From Nitrososphaerales archaeon (GTDB lineage Archaea; Thermoproteota; Nitrososphaeria; Nitrososphaerales; Gagatemarchaeaceae): DNA of 40,469 nt. Every line of letters starts with the position of its first letter. Positions within the stretch are counted from its first letter, which is position 1. The notes below the pieces were generated by a model. The model did not search any database. It was not told where the DNA came from and saw nothing but the letters and a program-made list of their open reading frames with translations. A program made the translations under genes and the position numbers. Below are positions 32,737 to 40,406 of the stretch, in pieces. The stretch lies in contig JACWAI010000004.1 in assembly GCA_014874415.1 (NCBI GenBank), positions 1 through 40,469 of the forward strand, read 5' to 3'.

Positions 32737-34017
32737 TTGAAACAGGCGGCCAAAATCATCGACGTCAGTGCGAGAGAAGTTCTTGACTCTCGTGGTAATC
32801 CTACGGTCGAAGCAGAAGTGCTGACCGACTCATCTATCGGCAGGGCGAGCGTCCCGTCTGGAGCGTCGAAGGGCAAGCTGGAGGCTCTGGAGCTCCGAGA
32901 CGGAGACAGGAGACGGTTTCATGGCAAGGGGGTAACGAAAGCGGTTTCCAACGTGAACAAGATTATCGGTCCTAAGGTTCGTGGGCTCAACAGCCTTGAT
33001 CAAAGCAAGATAGACAGAATGATGATACGACTTGACGGGACGCCAAACAAGAACAGGCTCGGGGCCAACGCCATCCTCGCCGTCTCCATGGCAACGGCCT
33101 GGGCGGCGGCCAACGCCCTGCATGTGAGCCTGTACCGGCTGCTCGAGGATTCGCGGGGATACACGCTCCCGGTTCCCATGATGAACGTAATCAACGGCGG
33201 AGAACATGCAGGCAACGAGCTGGCTATCCAAGAGTTCCTCATCGAGCCGGTCGGAGCTGACTCCTGCACCGACGCGATCAGGATGGGTTCGGAAGTCTAT
33301 CAGTCGCTGAAGGAGGTCCTCATCTCGAAGTACGGAAGGGGCGCAATAAACGTCGGCGACGAAGGAGGGTTCGCGCCTCCCCTGAAGAAGACCAGAGACG
33401 CCCTGGACGCCATCCGCCATTCGATACGGCAGTCAGGATATTCAGAAAACGACGTGAGGATGGGGATGGACGCAGCATCCTCTACCTTCTATGACAACAA
33501 GGCTCGCGCCTATACATTGGATGGAATGAGGATGGATGCAAATGAACTCGAAGATTTCTATGCCTCGGTCAAGGACGAGTACGACCTTCTGACTTTGGAG
33601 GACCCTTTCGAAGAGGGTTCCTTCCGCTCGTTCGCGTCGATTACGAAGAGAATCGGGAAGACGACTTCGATAATCGGCGACGACATCTATGTCACCAGCG
33701 TCCCACTGATCCGAAAGGGGATCAGGGAAAAGGCGACGAACGCCGTGCTACTAAAGCTCAACCAGATAGGTACGGTGACGGAGACGAAGGCAGCCATCCA
33801 GGAGTGCGCCCGAGCGGGGTGGGAAGCCGTCGTCTCGCATCGCTCAGGTGAGACAGGCGACCCTTTCATCGCGCACCTCGCCACGGCATACGGCGTATCT
33901 TTCATCAAGGCCGGAGCACCTGCGAGGGGGGAAAGGGTGGCGAAATACAACGAGCTGCTGAGGATAGACGGAGAGCTGGCAGGAAGGGGCAAGTTCGCGG
34001 GCCGGCGCTTCAGCTGA
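32737..34017 (+). CDS. eno: enolase
   Basis: This 426-residue enzyme is full length. It has AREVLDSRGNPTVE at the start, the substrate loop SVPSGASKG, metal ligands in GMDAASS, LEDPFEEG and IGDDIY, the catalytic lysine in LLKLNQIGT and SHRSGETGD near the end. It interconverts 2-phosphoglycerate and phosphoenolpyruvate. The motif SHRSGET is usually followed by ED; here GD is found. The TTG start lies about 34 bases after a TATA-like GATTTAACG. It is transcribed alone. Confidence 0.98.
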   Translation: MKQAAKIIDVSAREVLDSRGNPTVEAEVLTDSSIGRASVPSGASKGKLEALELRDGDRRRFHGKGVTKAVSNVNKIIGPKVRGLNSLDQSKIDRMMIRLDGTPNKNRLGANAILAVSMATAWAAANALHVSLYRLLEDSRGYTLPVPMMNVINGGEHAGNELAIQEFLIEPVGADSCTDAIRMGSEVYQSLKEVLISKYGRGAINVGDEGGFAPPLKKTRDALDAIRHSIRQSGYSENDVRMGMDAASSTFYDNKARAYTLDGMRMDANELEDFYASVKDEYDLLTLEDPFEEGSFRSFASITKRIGKTTSIIGDDIYVTSVPLIRKGIREKATNAVLLKLNQIGTVTETKAAIQECARAGWEAVVSHRSGETGDPFIAHLATAYGVSFIKAGAPARGERVAKYNELLRIDGELAGRGKFAGRRFS

Positions 34018-34086
34018 GGGTAGCCTGATCGAGGGCTCCGTCTGCCATTAGAGCGGAGGCAAATCAGTTGAGCGGAGAGGGGAGAG

Positions 34087-34228
34087 CGCAGGGGGTGGGA
34101 TTCCCGCCCACCCTTGAGGAGTGGGATTCGAACCCACGAGTCCCGTTAGAGACACAGGCTTAGCAAGCTTGCGCCCGATTTGCTGCGCCTTACCAGGCTC
34201 CCCGTCGAGGACTCTAGGCTACCCCTGC
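34087..34228 (-). tRNA. tRNA-Ser(GCT) with three apparent introns
   Basis: On the minus strand GCAGGGG pairs with CCCCUGC and the discriminator is G, as in archaeal Ser tRNA. The loop UUGCUAA gives GCU. A long variable arm (GUCUC-UAAC-GGGAC) and T-arm GUGGG-UUCGAAU-CCCAC are present. The gene is 142 bases; a class II tRNA built from these parts is 86. The excess falls in three places: about 16 bases in the D-loop, 14 bases (34169-34182) inside the 5' strand of the anticodon stem near position 29/30, and 26 bases between the T-loop/T-stem and acceptor, flanked by a repeated TCCCAC. Removing 16+14+26 gives exactly 86. Splice points are inferred. Confidence 0.88.
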
Positions 34229-34253
34229 GCGAGGGACGAGCCGATTCGTGGGC

Positions 34254-34261
34254 GATAAAAA
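34254..34261 (-). promoter_or_regulatory. T-run: probable SRP RNA end and tRNA-Ser TATA box
   Basis: On the minus strand TTTTTATC directly follows the closing helix of the SRP RNA, as an archaeal U-run terminator would. It is also about 29 bases before the first base of tRNA-Ser, the position of a TATA box. Confidence 0.5.
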
Positions 34262-34588
34262 CGAAGTGGCGGCAGACCCCCCGGAGTTCACCATCACTCT
34301 CCGCCCCCATCTCATTGGACGGGGAATCCCCCACGTAGACGAGGCAGCGTGGCCGCGTCGCCTTAGGGCTGCTCCCTCCCGGATCTCGCCCGATTCGGCA
34401 ATTAAGAGTCAGGCCCTCTCCTTCGAGAGGGCTGCCCCTCATGACCGCCCGCCTCGGCGTGAGTTCGTCTTCCCTGCCCGGTGCGGGTGACGAGGAAGAT
34501 GGCTTTACCCGAGGGTTGCTGGCCTCTGCATGAAGCCTTTCTCAGTATTCTGGGAGAAGGCTGGCCTCCCGACCCTACCCACCGCCAG
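34262..34588 (-). ncRNA. SRP RNA (7S RNA)
   Basis: The minus strand contains GAUCCGGGAGGGAGCAGC followed by CCUAAGG (about 34363-34387), the helix 8 signature bound by SRP54. The hairpin GCCCUCUC-GAAG-GAGAGGGC (34413-34432), with a GNAR tetraloop, matches helix 6, bound by SRP19. The ends pair as UGGCGG/CCGCCA (34582-34587 with 34267-34272), the archaeal closing helix 1. Length is about 325 bases, within the archaeal range. A TATA-like element (34608-34617) lies 25 bases upstream of the predicted 5' end. The end points are accurate to a few bases only. Confidence 0.92.
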
Positions 34589-34599
34589 CAGTTCGCCGG

Positions 34600-35532
34600 C
34601 TAGGCTCTTAATTTAACGTGCTCCTCGATGGCGGCCTTCATCCTGCACACGTTACAGAGGCCGCTGGAGGAGGGCTTGCCACAGACCGAACAAGGGACTG
34701 ACTCCTTTTGCGATGAATGAGAGTAATGAGAGATCACGTCGAGGCTGGACCTCAGAAGCACGTTCTTGATCCCGGGATGGTTCGCTTCCATCGTGTTGAG
34801 GTAGTCCCTGACTTCGCTCCGCAGTCCCTCGTGCATGTAGGGGCAGCTCACGCTCTGGAATGGCAAACCTGCCTGGAATGCGAAGAGGGCCACCTCCTCC
34901 TCGTAAATCTCCATGAACGGCTTTACCCTCCTGACAGGGAACGAGAGGTCCGCGTAGGCCGGGTCGAGCCAGCCCAGGCGGGCCACGTCCCCGTGCATCA
35001 GGTTCATCATGAACGTCTGCACGTAGTCGTCCAGGTTGTGGGCGGTGGCCACGACGGATGCTTTGGCTCTGACCGCCGCTTCGTCGATGGCGCGGCGCCT
35101 GAACACGCCGCAGAAGCTGCAGGACGAGACGTCCCGGTCCTCCTTCCAGTCCAGCGCCTCGTCCAGCGAGAAGCCGAACAGGTCCTTGTAGGAGACCACG
35201 AACTGTTTGACGCCCAGTTCTTCAGCCAGGAAGCGGGCGTGGTCCAGCGCCTCGTCCCTGTACCCCGCGACCCCCTCGTCCACAGAGATGGCCATAATCT
35301 CGTTCCCGCGTGGACGGTATATCTCGCTCAGTATCCGGAGGAGCGACAGGCTGTCCTTTCCACCCGACACTGCGACAGCGATGCGGTCCCCGGAGGCGAT
35401 CATCTTGTATTTTGACACCGTCTTCCTCGTCTTTTCGACGAACGACTCCCTGAAGCAACCGGCGCAGAACGTCTCCCCCGAGTAACGCCTGGTGTAGAAG
35501 GGCTTCCCTCCGCAGCGCGTGCAGTCGACCAT
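34600..35532 (-). CDS. tRNA 2-thiolation protein NcsA/TtuA-like (Ncs6/CTU1 family)
   Basis: This protein of about 310 residues has an N-terminal zinc site CTRCG...CAGC, the ATP-binding PP-loop SGGKDS, active-site cysteines in CSFCG and CPYMH, and a C-terminal zinc site CSVCG...CNVC, the complete layout of TtuA/NcsA. The enzyme adenylates a tRNA uridine and replaces oxygen with sulfur, usually from a ubiquitin-like carrier. The ATG at 35532 is preferred to GTG 35559, because a minus-strand TATA-like element (35560-35570) would place the transcript start near 35540. The last codons precede the TATA box of the SRP RNA by a few bases. Confidence 0.93.
   Translation of the reverse strand: MVDCTRCGGKPFYTRRYSGETFCAGCFRESFVEKTRKTVSKYKMIASGDRIAVAVSGGKDSLSLLRILSEIYRPRGNEIMAISVDEGVAGYRDEALDHARFLAEELGVKQFVVSYKDLFGFSLDEALDWKEDRDVSSCSFCGVFRRRAIDEAAVRAKASVVATAHNLDDYVQTFMMNLMHGDVARLGWLDPAYADLSFPVRRVKPFMEIYEEEVALFAFQAGLPFQSVSCPYMHEGLRSEVRDYLNTMEANHPGIKNVLLRSSLDVISHYSHSSQKESVPCSVCGKPSSSGLCNVCRMKAAIEEHVKLRA
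34608..34617 (-). promoter_or_regulatory. SRP RNA TATA box inside the 3' end of the NcsA gene
   Basis: GTTAAATTAA on the minus strand is centred about 25 bases before the predicted SRP RNA 5' end. It lies within the last six codons of the NcsA-like gene, so that reading frame and the RNA promoter share bases. Confidence 0.6.
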
Positions 35533-35606
35533 GCGAAGCGGTCTGGATCTGCCGTTCACTATAAAGTATCAACCCTTAAAGCGACAGTAGGATTCGGCAG
35601 GCCAAA

Positions 35607-37178
35607 ATGGGACAAGAGGAGTACAACAGGTTCGAGTTCCACTATGGGATCATACTCCTGCGCACCAGGAGGTTTCAGTCTCTCATGGACAGGCTGGGGG
35701 GGAACCGAATCTCCAAACCTGTAGGATGGTTCCTCCTCTACGTGATGCCGGTGGCAGCCGCCATCGGTTTCTACCTCTTTCTCAGCGAGCTTGGCATTCT
35801 CCTCTCCCCACGCGGGGCTGCCGTGGCTAGCTTCGTCAGGACCCTCAGCCCGCTCGCGAACCTTGGACTGCCTGGAATCAACCCGTACCTTCCTGTGGTC
35901 GACGGATGGATCGCCCTGGTGATAGCAATGATAATCCACGAGGGGGCCCATGGCGTCGTCGCTAGGAGCCTGGGGCTGCCGGTCAAGGCCTCCGGCCTCC
36001 TTTTCTTCCTCTTCGTGCCCATTGGGGCGTTCGTCGACGTTGACGAGGGTGCCCTTAAGAACGCGAGAGCCTCATATTCAGGAAGGGTACTTGCAGCGGG
36101 GGCGGGCATAAATCTGGTCGCCGGGGTGATAGCGCTCCTCCTGCTGGTCGCCCTGGTCGCGGGGATGGCCCCGGCGGCAAACGGAATCCCGGTCTCTCAG
36201 GTCAGCGTTCCCTCTCCGGCTAGCAAGGCGGGCATCCTTCCAGGGGACTTCATTGTCTCGGTCAATGGAATCCCGTACACCAATGGAGCCCAGATCCTCA
36301 ACGCCTCATGGTACGCGCCTGGGAAAGTGGTCAATGTGATGATTTCGAGACAGGGGGACTCGAGGGTCATCCAACTCACGGTCGGGGCCAGGCCCAACAC
36401 GACCCTCACTTGCACAAGTCCGATTGTGGTAGGCGAGGCTGGGACTTGCACAGCGGTAGTATCCGGTTACCTCGGGAGCATCACAGGCGACAAGGTCGCC
36501 TTTTCATCGAGCGGTCAGGGGTCCTTCAACTCAACGTCATGCGCCATAGTTGGAGACTCCTGCGGAGCAGAGTACACGCCGTCGACAGCCCAAGGCTCAC
36601 CCCATAACATTACCGCCGTCTACCAGGGGGACGGGTCCAACCTATACAGCGTAGGGAGCGCTCTGGCAGAAGTGAGGGCGTCTCCAGTACAAAGTGGGGC
36701 TGCCGCCCAGACCGCCGGAGCTTCGGCTCACCAGAAGCAGGGGTCCGACCCGTCGCGGCCATTGGGATGGATTGGGACGGGAAGCCTGAGCAATTCCGAG
36801 CTGACGGCTCTGGTCTCGGGCTATACGTCGGTGCTCCAGAATCCCTGGCAGTACGTCTGCATACCGACATTGCCCCAATGCCAATCGAGGGTCCCTTTCT
36901 CTGACGCCATGGGGGTATTCTACACCTCGGCCCTGGGATCGGTCACGGCCCCCCTTGCGAACCTCCTCTACTGGATCTTCTTCCTCAATTTCAACCTGGC
37001 AATATTCAACGCGCTGCCAATCTACCCTCTCGACGGGGGACAAGCATTCATGGTGGGCGTGAAGGCCGTGGGCAGAGGGAAACTGAGTGAAAGGAGACTG
37101 ATGCAGATAACGGGGGCCGCCACCCTAGCGGTCGTAGCCCTGATCTTAGGGGTCGTAGCCGGCCCCTGGCTCCTGTAA
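35607..37178 (+). CDS. site-2 protease-family membrane metalloprotease with PDZ and Ig-like domains
   Basis: This 523-residue protein starts with several membrane helices. The zinc motif HEGAH (111-115) lies in one of them, and the partner motif YPLDGGQ (about 472-478, containing LDG) lies in a C-terminal helix, the S2P pair. Between them is a PDZ domain (about 196-262; AGILPGDFIVSVNG). An Ig-like segment (about 268-350; TTLTCTSPIVVGEAGTCTAV and paired cysteines) follows, then a low-complexity Ser/Gln/Ala stretch. Such proteases cut transmembrane segments of regulators or clear signal peptides. The Ig-like insert would face outward and could bind substrate or cell surface. A TATA-like CCCTTAAAG lies about 30 bases before the ATG. 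Confidence 0.88.
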   Translation: MGQEEYNRFEFHYGIILLRTRRFQSLMDRLGGNRISKPVGWFLLYVMPVAAAIGFYLFLSELGILLSPRGAAVASFVRTLSPLANLGLPGINPYLPVVDGWIALVIAMIIHEGAHGVVARSLGLPVKASGLLFFLFVPIGAFVDVDEGALKNARASYSGRVLAAGAGINLVAGVIALLLLVALVAGMAPAANGIPVSQVSVPSPASKAGILPGDFIVSVNGIPYTNGAQILNASWYAPGKVVNVMISRQGDSRVIQLTVGARPNTTLTCTSPIVVGEAGTCTAVVSGYLGSITGDKVAFSSSGQGSFNSTSCAIVGDSCGAEYTPSTAQGSPHNITAVYQGDGSNLYSVGSALAEVRASPVQSGAAAQTAGASAHQKQGSDPSRPLGWIGTGSLSNSELTALVSGYTSVLQNPWQYVCIPTLPQCQSRVPFSDAMGVFYTSALGSVTAPLANLLYWIFFLNFNLAIFNALPIYPLDGGQAFMVGVKAVGRGKLSERRLMQITGAATLAVVALILGVVAGPWLL

Positions 37179-37217
37179 AGGCTTGCCCGTTAAATACGAA
37201 ACCCTGGTAGTAAGTGG

Positions 37218-37484
37218 ATGCTCGATATTCCACCCACCCCAGGCGCAGAGGGACTCGTCCAGCAGCTTGCACAGCAGTTCACCGCGATGGTAACTGCCCT
37301 GCTGACAACCATAGATTCCACCGTCATCGACATCTCTCGGGTCGCGTACATTACGCTGCTGATGCTGGGGATCTTGCTCTATTTCACCCACATCGAAAGG
37401 AGGCTGGGGAAGGACCTGATCAAGGGCGGAGTGGCCCTCGCGATCGTCGCCGAGTTCGTCTTCCCCTATCTCGCTAAGCTCTGA
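37218..37484 (+). CDS. small hypothetical membrane protein
   Basis: This 88-residue protein has two hydrophobic segments (about 40-56 and 69-84) separated by a charged HIERRLGKDLIK turn, and an N-terminal amphipathic part. I do not recognise it. A TATA-like GTTAAATACG is centred about 26 bases before the ATG, which supports an independent leaderless gene. It follows the S2P protease on the same strand and its last 11 bases overlap the convergent Pelota gene. Confidence 0.65.
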   Translation: MLDIPPTPGAEGLVQQLAQQFTAMVTALLTTIDSTVIDISRVAYITLLMLGILLYFTHIERRLGKDLIKGGVALAIVAEFVFPYLAKL

Positions 37485-38526
37485 GCGCGTAGCGCAAGAG
37501 CGCCACTATGCCGCCGAAAGCGGAGACCTGTTTGCCGTACTCCATGGACGAGTCGGCCAAATAGACAGAGCCTCCCTTTCCTTCCACCGTGTTGAGGGTC
37601 TCCACCAGCTCCTCTTCGTCGACCCCGGTGGCAAAGACGTCATCGGAGACGGCGCACGCCTCCACGGCCCCAGTAGCCGCGGCTGCCTTCACCCTGGGGA
37701 GGGTGTATGCTACCTTCGCGTCCCCCATCGAAATCCGCTTGACGACCTCGGCGACGAGCTTCTGAAGCTCCACCACCAGGGAGTCTTTCGCCAGGCTCTC
37801 GAACGACTTGGCCTTAATCAGGGCACGGACCCCATCCGCCCCTGTCAGGTCGAGCCCTTCGAGGACGGTCACGGGGATGGACTGCCTCTCCTTGATCTGA
37901 TTGGAGATGGCGTTCTTGAAGTTCCCCGGTCCGGCGGCGACGACCCGGTCCCCTTCACGGAGTGTCAGGGCGACGACGTCTGCGACCTTTGAGATGTACG
38001 GCTTGGGGCTCTGCTCGTCCCCCATTTTGCCCCCCAGCCCAGACTCGATTGTGGTGACGAATGTAAGGTGAGAGCCGCTCAGGGTACCTACCCCCGCCTC
38101 CCTCCGGTCCGCAGCCACCAGGAGGAACCTCGATGAAAGGCGCCGAGGAGGACGGACGAGACGCATCCCGAGGGGGGTCCATTCGCGCTTCCTTAGCGTC
38201 AGGGAGTGTCCGGGAGAGAGAGTGACAGAGTGGGATCCTACCTTGGTGACGCTTTCGTCGCTCGCCTCCACGATCGTCCCCCTTACGCGGACCCTTTCGA
38301 TGCTGCTGTCGAGATGGACTTCGTCCACGGACAGGGCGAGGGTGACCTTAACCCTCTCCCCCTTGTCGGGACGGGAGTATTCGTCTTCCCTCTTGACGAC
38401 CCTGGAGCTGCGCGTCACAAGGACGTCCCCCTTCGCGATGAGGCGCCTGAGCGTCCAGAGGTCTTCGGCAGACTCGATGGTCAGGGAACAGAAGCCGCGT
38501 TTCGGGTTGAACTCGTTGACTATCAA
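37474..38526 (-). CDS. pelA: Pelota/Dom34 ribosome rescue factor
   Basis: This 350-residue protein has the three Pelota domains: the N-terminal Sm-like part (DLWTLRRLIAKGDVL), the central eRF1-like domain with GPGNFKN, and the C-terminal eL30-like domain ending LADSSMEYGKQVSAFGGIVALLRY. It lacks the GGQ of release factor aRF1. With ABCE1 and an EF-1A-type GTPase it splits stalled archaeal ribosomes. It follows dnaG by nine bases and is probably co-transcribed. Confidence 0.96.
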   Translation of the reverse strand: MIVNEFNPKRGFCSLTIESAEDLWTLRRLIAKGDVLVTRSSRVVKREDEYSRPDKGERVKVTLALSVDEVHLDSSIERVRVRGTIVEASDESVTKVGSHSVTLSPGHSLTLRKREWTPLGMRLVRPPRRLSSRFLLVAADRREAGVGTLSGSHLTFVTTIESGLGGKMGDEQSPKPYISKVADVVALTLREGDRVVAAGPGNFKNAISNQIKERQSIPVTVLEGLDLTGADGVRALIKAKSFESLAKDSLVVELQKLVAEVVKRISMGDAKVAYTLPRVKAAAATGAVEACAVSDDVFATGVDEEELVETLNTVEGKGGSVYLADSSMEYGKQVSAFGGIVALLRYALRA

Positions 38527-38535
38527 CGGCCTTGG

Positions 38536-39696
38536 CTACTCGAGCCCGAGGTCGCGGAAGGTCCCAATCCTCACGTCGCCGGGGACTTCGTTAAGCTCGC
38601 CTGTCCTGTGGCCGATAATCCCCTTGACACCGACCCGGGCGGCCGATTCGACGAGCCTCTGGGTCACGATGCCGTCAAAGATCAGGAACTGCGCACCGCT
38701 CGTCCCCTCCATCTTCAGCACGAGCTCGCTTATCGGGAATCTGCCAATCTCTTGCAGACCCTGGTCGAGGAGTATCGCTTCGAGGGTCCCGTTGAGGTCT
38801 GGGTAGAGCTCGCGGGCCTTGAGCACGACGGGCTCTTCGGGTTCTTCGGGCGCCCTGGGCTGGGCCCTCTCGGCTCCCCTTTCTCTGCGGGGCGCGGACG
38901 GCCCCTCGGCCTTCAGCATGTTGAGCACGTCTATCGGCGTGAGATCCTCCACTTCCTTCCCTGTGGGCGCCCTCAGGACCTTCTCGACTCTCACCACCTG
39001 GGCGAGCTCCTTTTCGATGAGGTCTCCACCCCTGTCGCCGTCTAGCACGGCTATCAGCCGCTTCTTCTTTCCGAGCTCGATTATCGATTCGGGGACGCTG
39101 GTGCCTTCGAGCGCCACCACGTTCTCGATTCCCGCCCTGAGGAAAAGGACCACGTCTGCCCGTCCCTCGACGAGGTAGACAAGCTCGGATGAGTAGACTC
39201 CGGGTCCGGCAGGGAGGTTCTCGAGGCCGTAGTTGACCACCTTGGCCCTCTTGGTGGACTCGGTTACGTCCTTGAGCAGGTTCTCACCCTCGCTCGACGT
39301 CTTCGAGCTCCAGTCTCTGACTATCAGCTTGGCCCTGTCGACGATCTGTTTGCGCTTCACCGCCCTCACGTCCTCGATGTTGCCGACGTTGAAGTGGGCG
39401 CTGCATGGTCCGACCTTGTCGACGCTCTCGACTGCCGCTGCGATGAGGGCCGCCGTACCTATGTCGGTGGACATGGGTATGATGACCTCACCTCGTGTCT
39501 TGTCGTTCTTCGACTCTAGGTTGATCTCTATCCTGCCAACTTTCCAGCTCTTCTGAAGCTCGTTCAGGTTCATCTCAGGCCCGAAGAGACCCTCGGTCTG
39601 CCCGAAGATCGCCCCGATGACGTCCGCCCTTTCGACGACCCCGTCTACTTCAAACCTCAGTTTGACTAGATACTTTACTATACCTGAATCTGGCAA
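38536..39696 (-). CDS. dnaG: archaeal DnaG-type Toprim protein
   Basis: This 386-residue protein opens SGIVKYLVKLRFEVDGVVE and IFGQTEGLFGPEMNLNELQK, the archaeal DnaG start. The Toprim domain follows, with LVEGRADV (catalytic Glu) and VLDGDRGGDLI (the D-x-D equivalent). A charged low-complexity stretch (Pro/Glu/Arg, about 275-300) separates it from the C-terminal part. Archaeal DnaG has primase activity and associates with the exosome. The start used is TTG 39696. A strong TATA-like GTTTATATCCC lies farther upstream (39778-39788), which would give a leader of about 60 bases; a nearer ATTAAG-type element is possible. Confidence 0.96.
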   Translation of the reverse strand: MPDSGIVKYLVKLRFEVDGVVERADVIGAIFGQTEGLFGPEMNLNELQKSWKVGRIEINLESKNDKTRGEVIIPMSTDIGTAALIAAAVESVDKVGPCSAHFNVGNIEDVRAVKRKQIVDRAKLIVRDWSSKTSSEGENLLKDVTESTKRAKVVNYGLENLPAGPGVYSSELVYLVEGRADVVLFLRAGIENVVALEGTSVPESIIELGKKKRLIAVLDGDRGGDLIEKELAQVVRVEKVLRAPTGKEVEDLTPIDVLNMLKAEGPSAPRRERGAERAQPRAPEEPEEPVVLKARELYPDLNGTLEAILLDQGLQEIGRFPISELVLKMEGTSGAQFLIFDGIVTQRLVESAARVGVKGIIGHRTGELNEVPGDVRIGTFRDLGLE

Positions 39697-39777
39697 TCTC
39701 CTTCTCTCCGCTCATTTCTCTTTCACTCGTGCTTAACGGTCTTAATCGTTAATTGTTTCTTGGCGAAATTTGTCAGG

Positions 39778-39788
39778 GATATAAACTT
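39778..39788 (-). promoter_or_regulatory. TATA-like box upstream of dnaG
   Basis: GTTTATATCCC on the minus strand is the clearest TATA-like sequence in the 205-base spacer between the small Toprim gene and dnaG. Confidence 0.45.
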
Positions 39789-39901
39789 CTTGTTTTGTGG
39801 TTCTGTTAACTCTACACCGTGTCGGCCCAATTTGTCTCGTCTTCAACCTCTTGTCCAGCTTTCGAGGCCATAGAGATTGCATCGAGCCGGTCGTAGGCGG
39901 T

Positions 39902-40348
39902 TTACTCCCTAGTTCGCCTGAAAGTCGCTTTCCGGCTAAATCGCCTGAGCCCCTCTCTGTACGGCTTGCCTGGCTTCGGGGGCGAATTGCCGACTCCCTG
40001 ATCCCACCTGCTCGCTTCAGTCCTGGCGAACCTTACGAGGTTCTCGACGTGGAGGAACACCCCTCGCGACGCCGCCTTCAATCTCCTGCGCTCGCTGAGC
40101 GAAGTCTCGATCCCCTCGTGGTTCAATCTCTTCACGAACTTCGATGCCAGCAATGTGCCTTCTCTGTCCAGGTCGGTAAGGATGACTACTTTCTTCAAAC
40201 CTATCAAAGCGGCTGCGCCGTTCCTCCCCATTAGCGATACTGTCATCAGGGAACCGCGATACCCCAACAGCCTGAGCGCTCTCTGGTCCCGTGGGCCTTC
40301 TACCAAGAAAGACCATCCCTCTTCAGACCTGTTGTTCAGGTCGCGCAC
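39902..40348 (-). CDS. small Toprim-domain protein (RnmV/COG1658-like)
   Basis: This protein of 148 residues from GTG 40348 has FLVEGPRDQRALRLLG (Toprim Glu) and VVILTDLDREGTLLASKF (the D-x-D motif), with little beyond a Toprim fold and a basic C-terminus. Such archaeal proteins resemble bacterial 5S rRNA maturase M5. The frame stays open upstream to about 40430 (ending RVYQAFGIFLADF before the GTG) and looks protein-like, but has no ATG, GTG or TTG there, so the true start is uncertain. The frame beyond the TAA stop also reads as plausible protein for about 29 codons. Confidence 0.8.
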   Translation of the reverse strand: MRDLNNRSEEGWSFLVEGPRDQRALRLLGYRGSLMTVSLMGRNGAAALIGLKKVVILTDLDREGTLLASKFVKRLNHEGIETSLSERRRLKAASRGVFLHVENLVRFARTEASRWDQGVGNSPPKPGKPYREGLRRFSRKATFRRTRE

Positions 40349-40406
40349 GAAGTCGGCGAGGAAGATCCCGAACGCCTGGTAGACCCGCTCCCTGTTGTCT
40401 ATCGTC

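Noticed and set aside
34248-34490. 80-codon plus-strand open frame
   Set aside because: It lies antisense to the SRP RNA, whose helix 6, helix 8 and closing helix explain the sequence; the translation has no protein-like pattern.
39797-40234. 145-codon plus-strand frame
   Set aside because: It is antisense to the small Toprim gene, whose catalytic motifs are clear.
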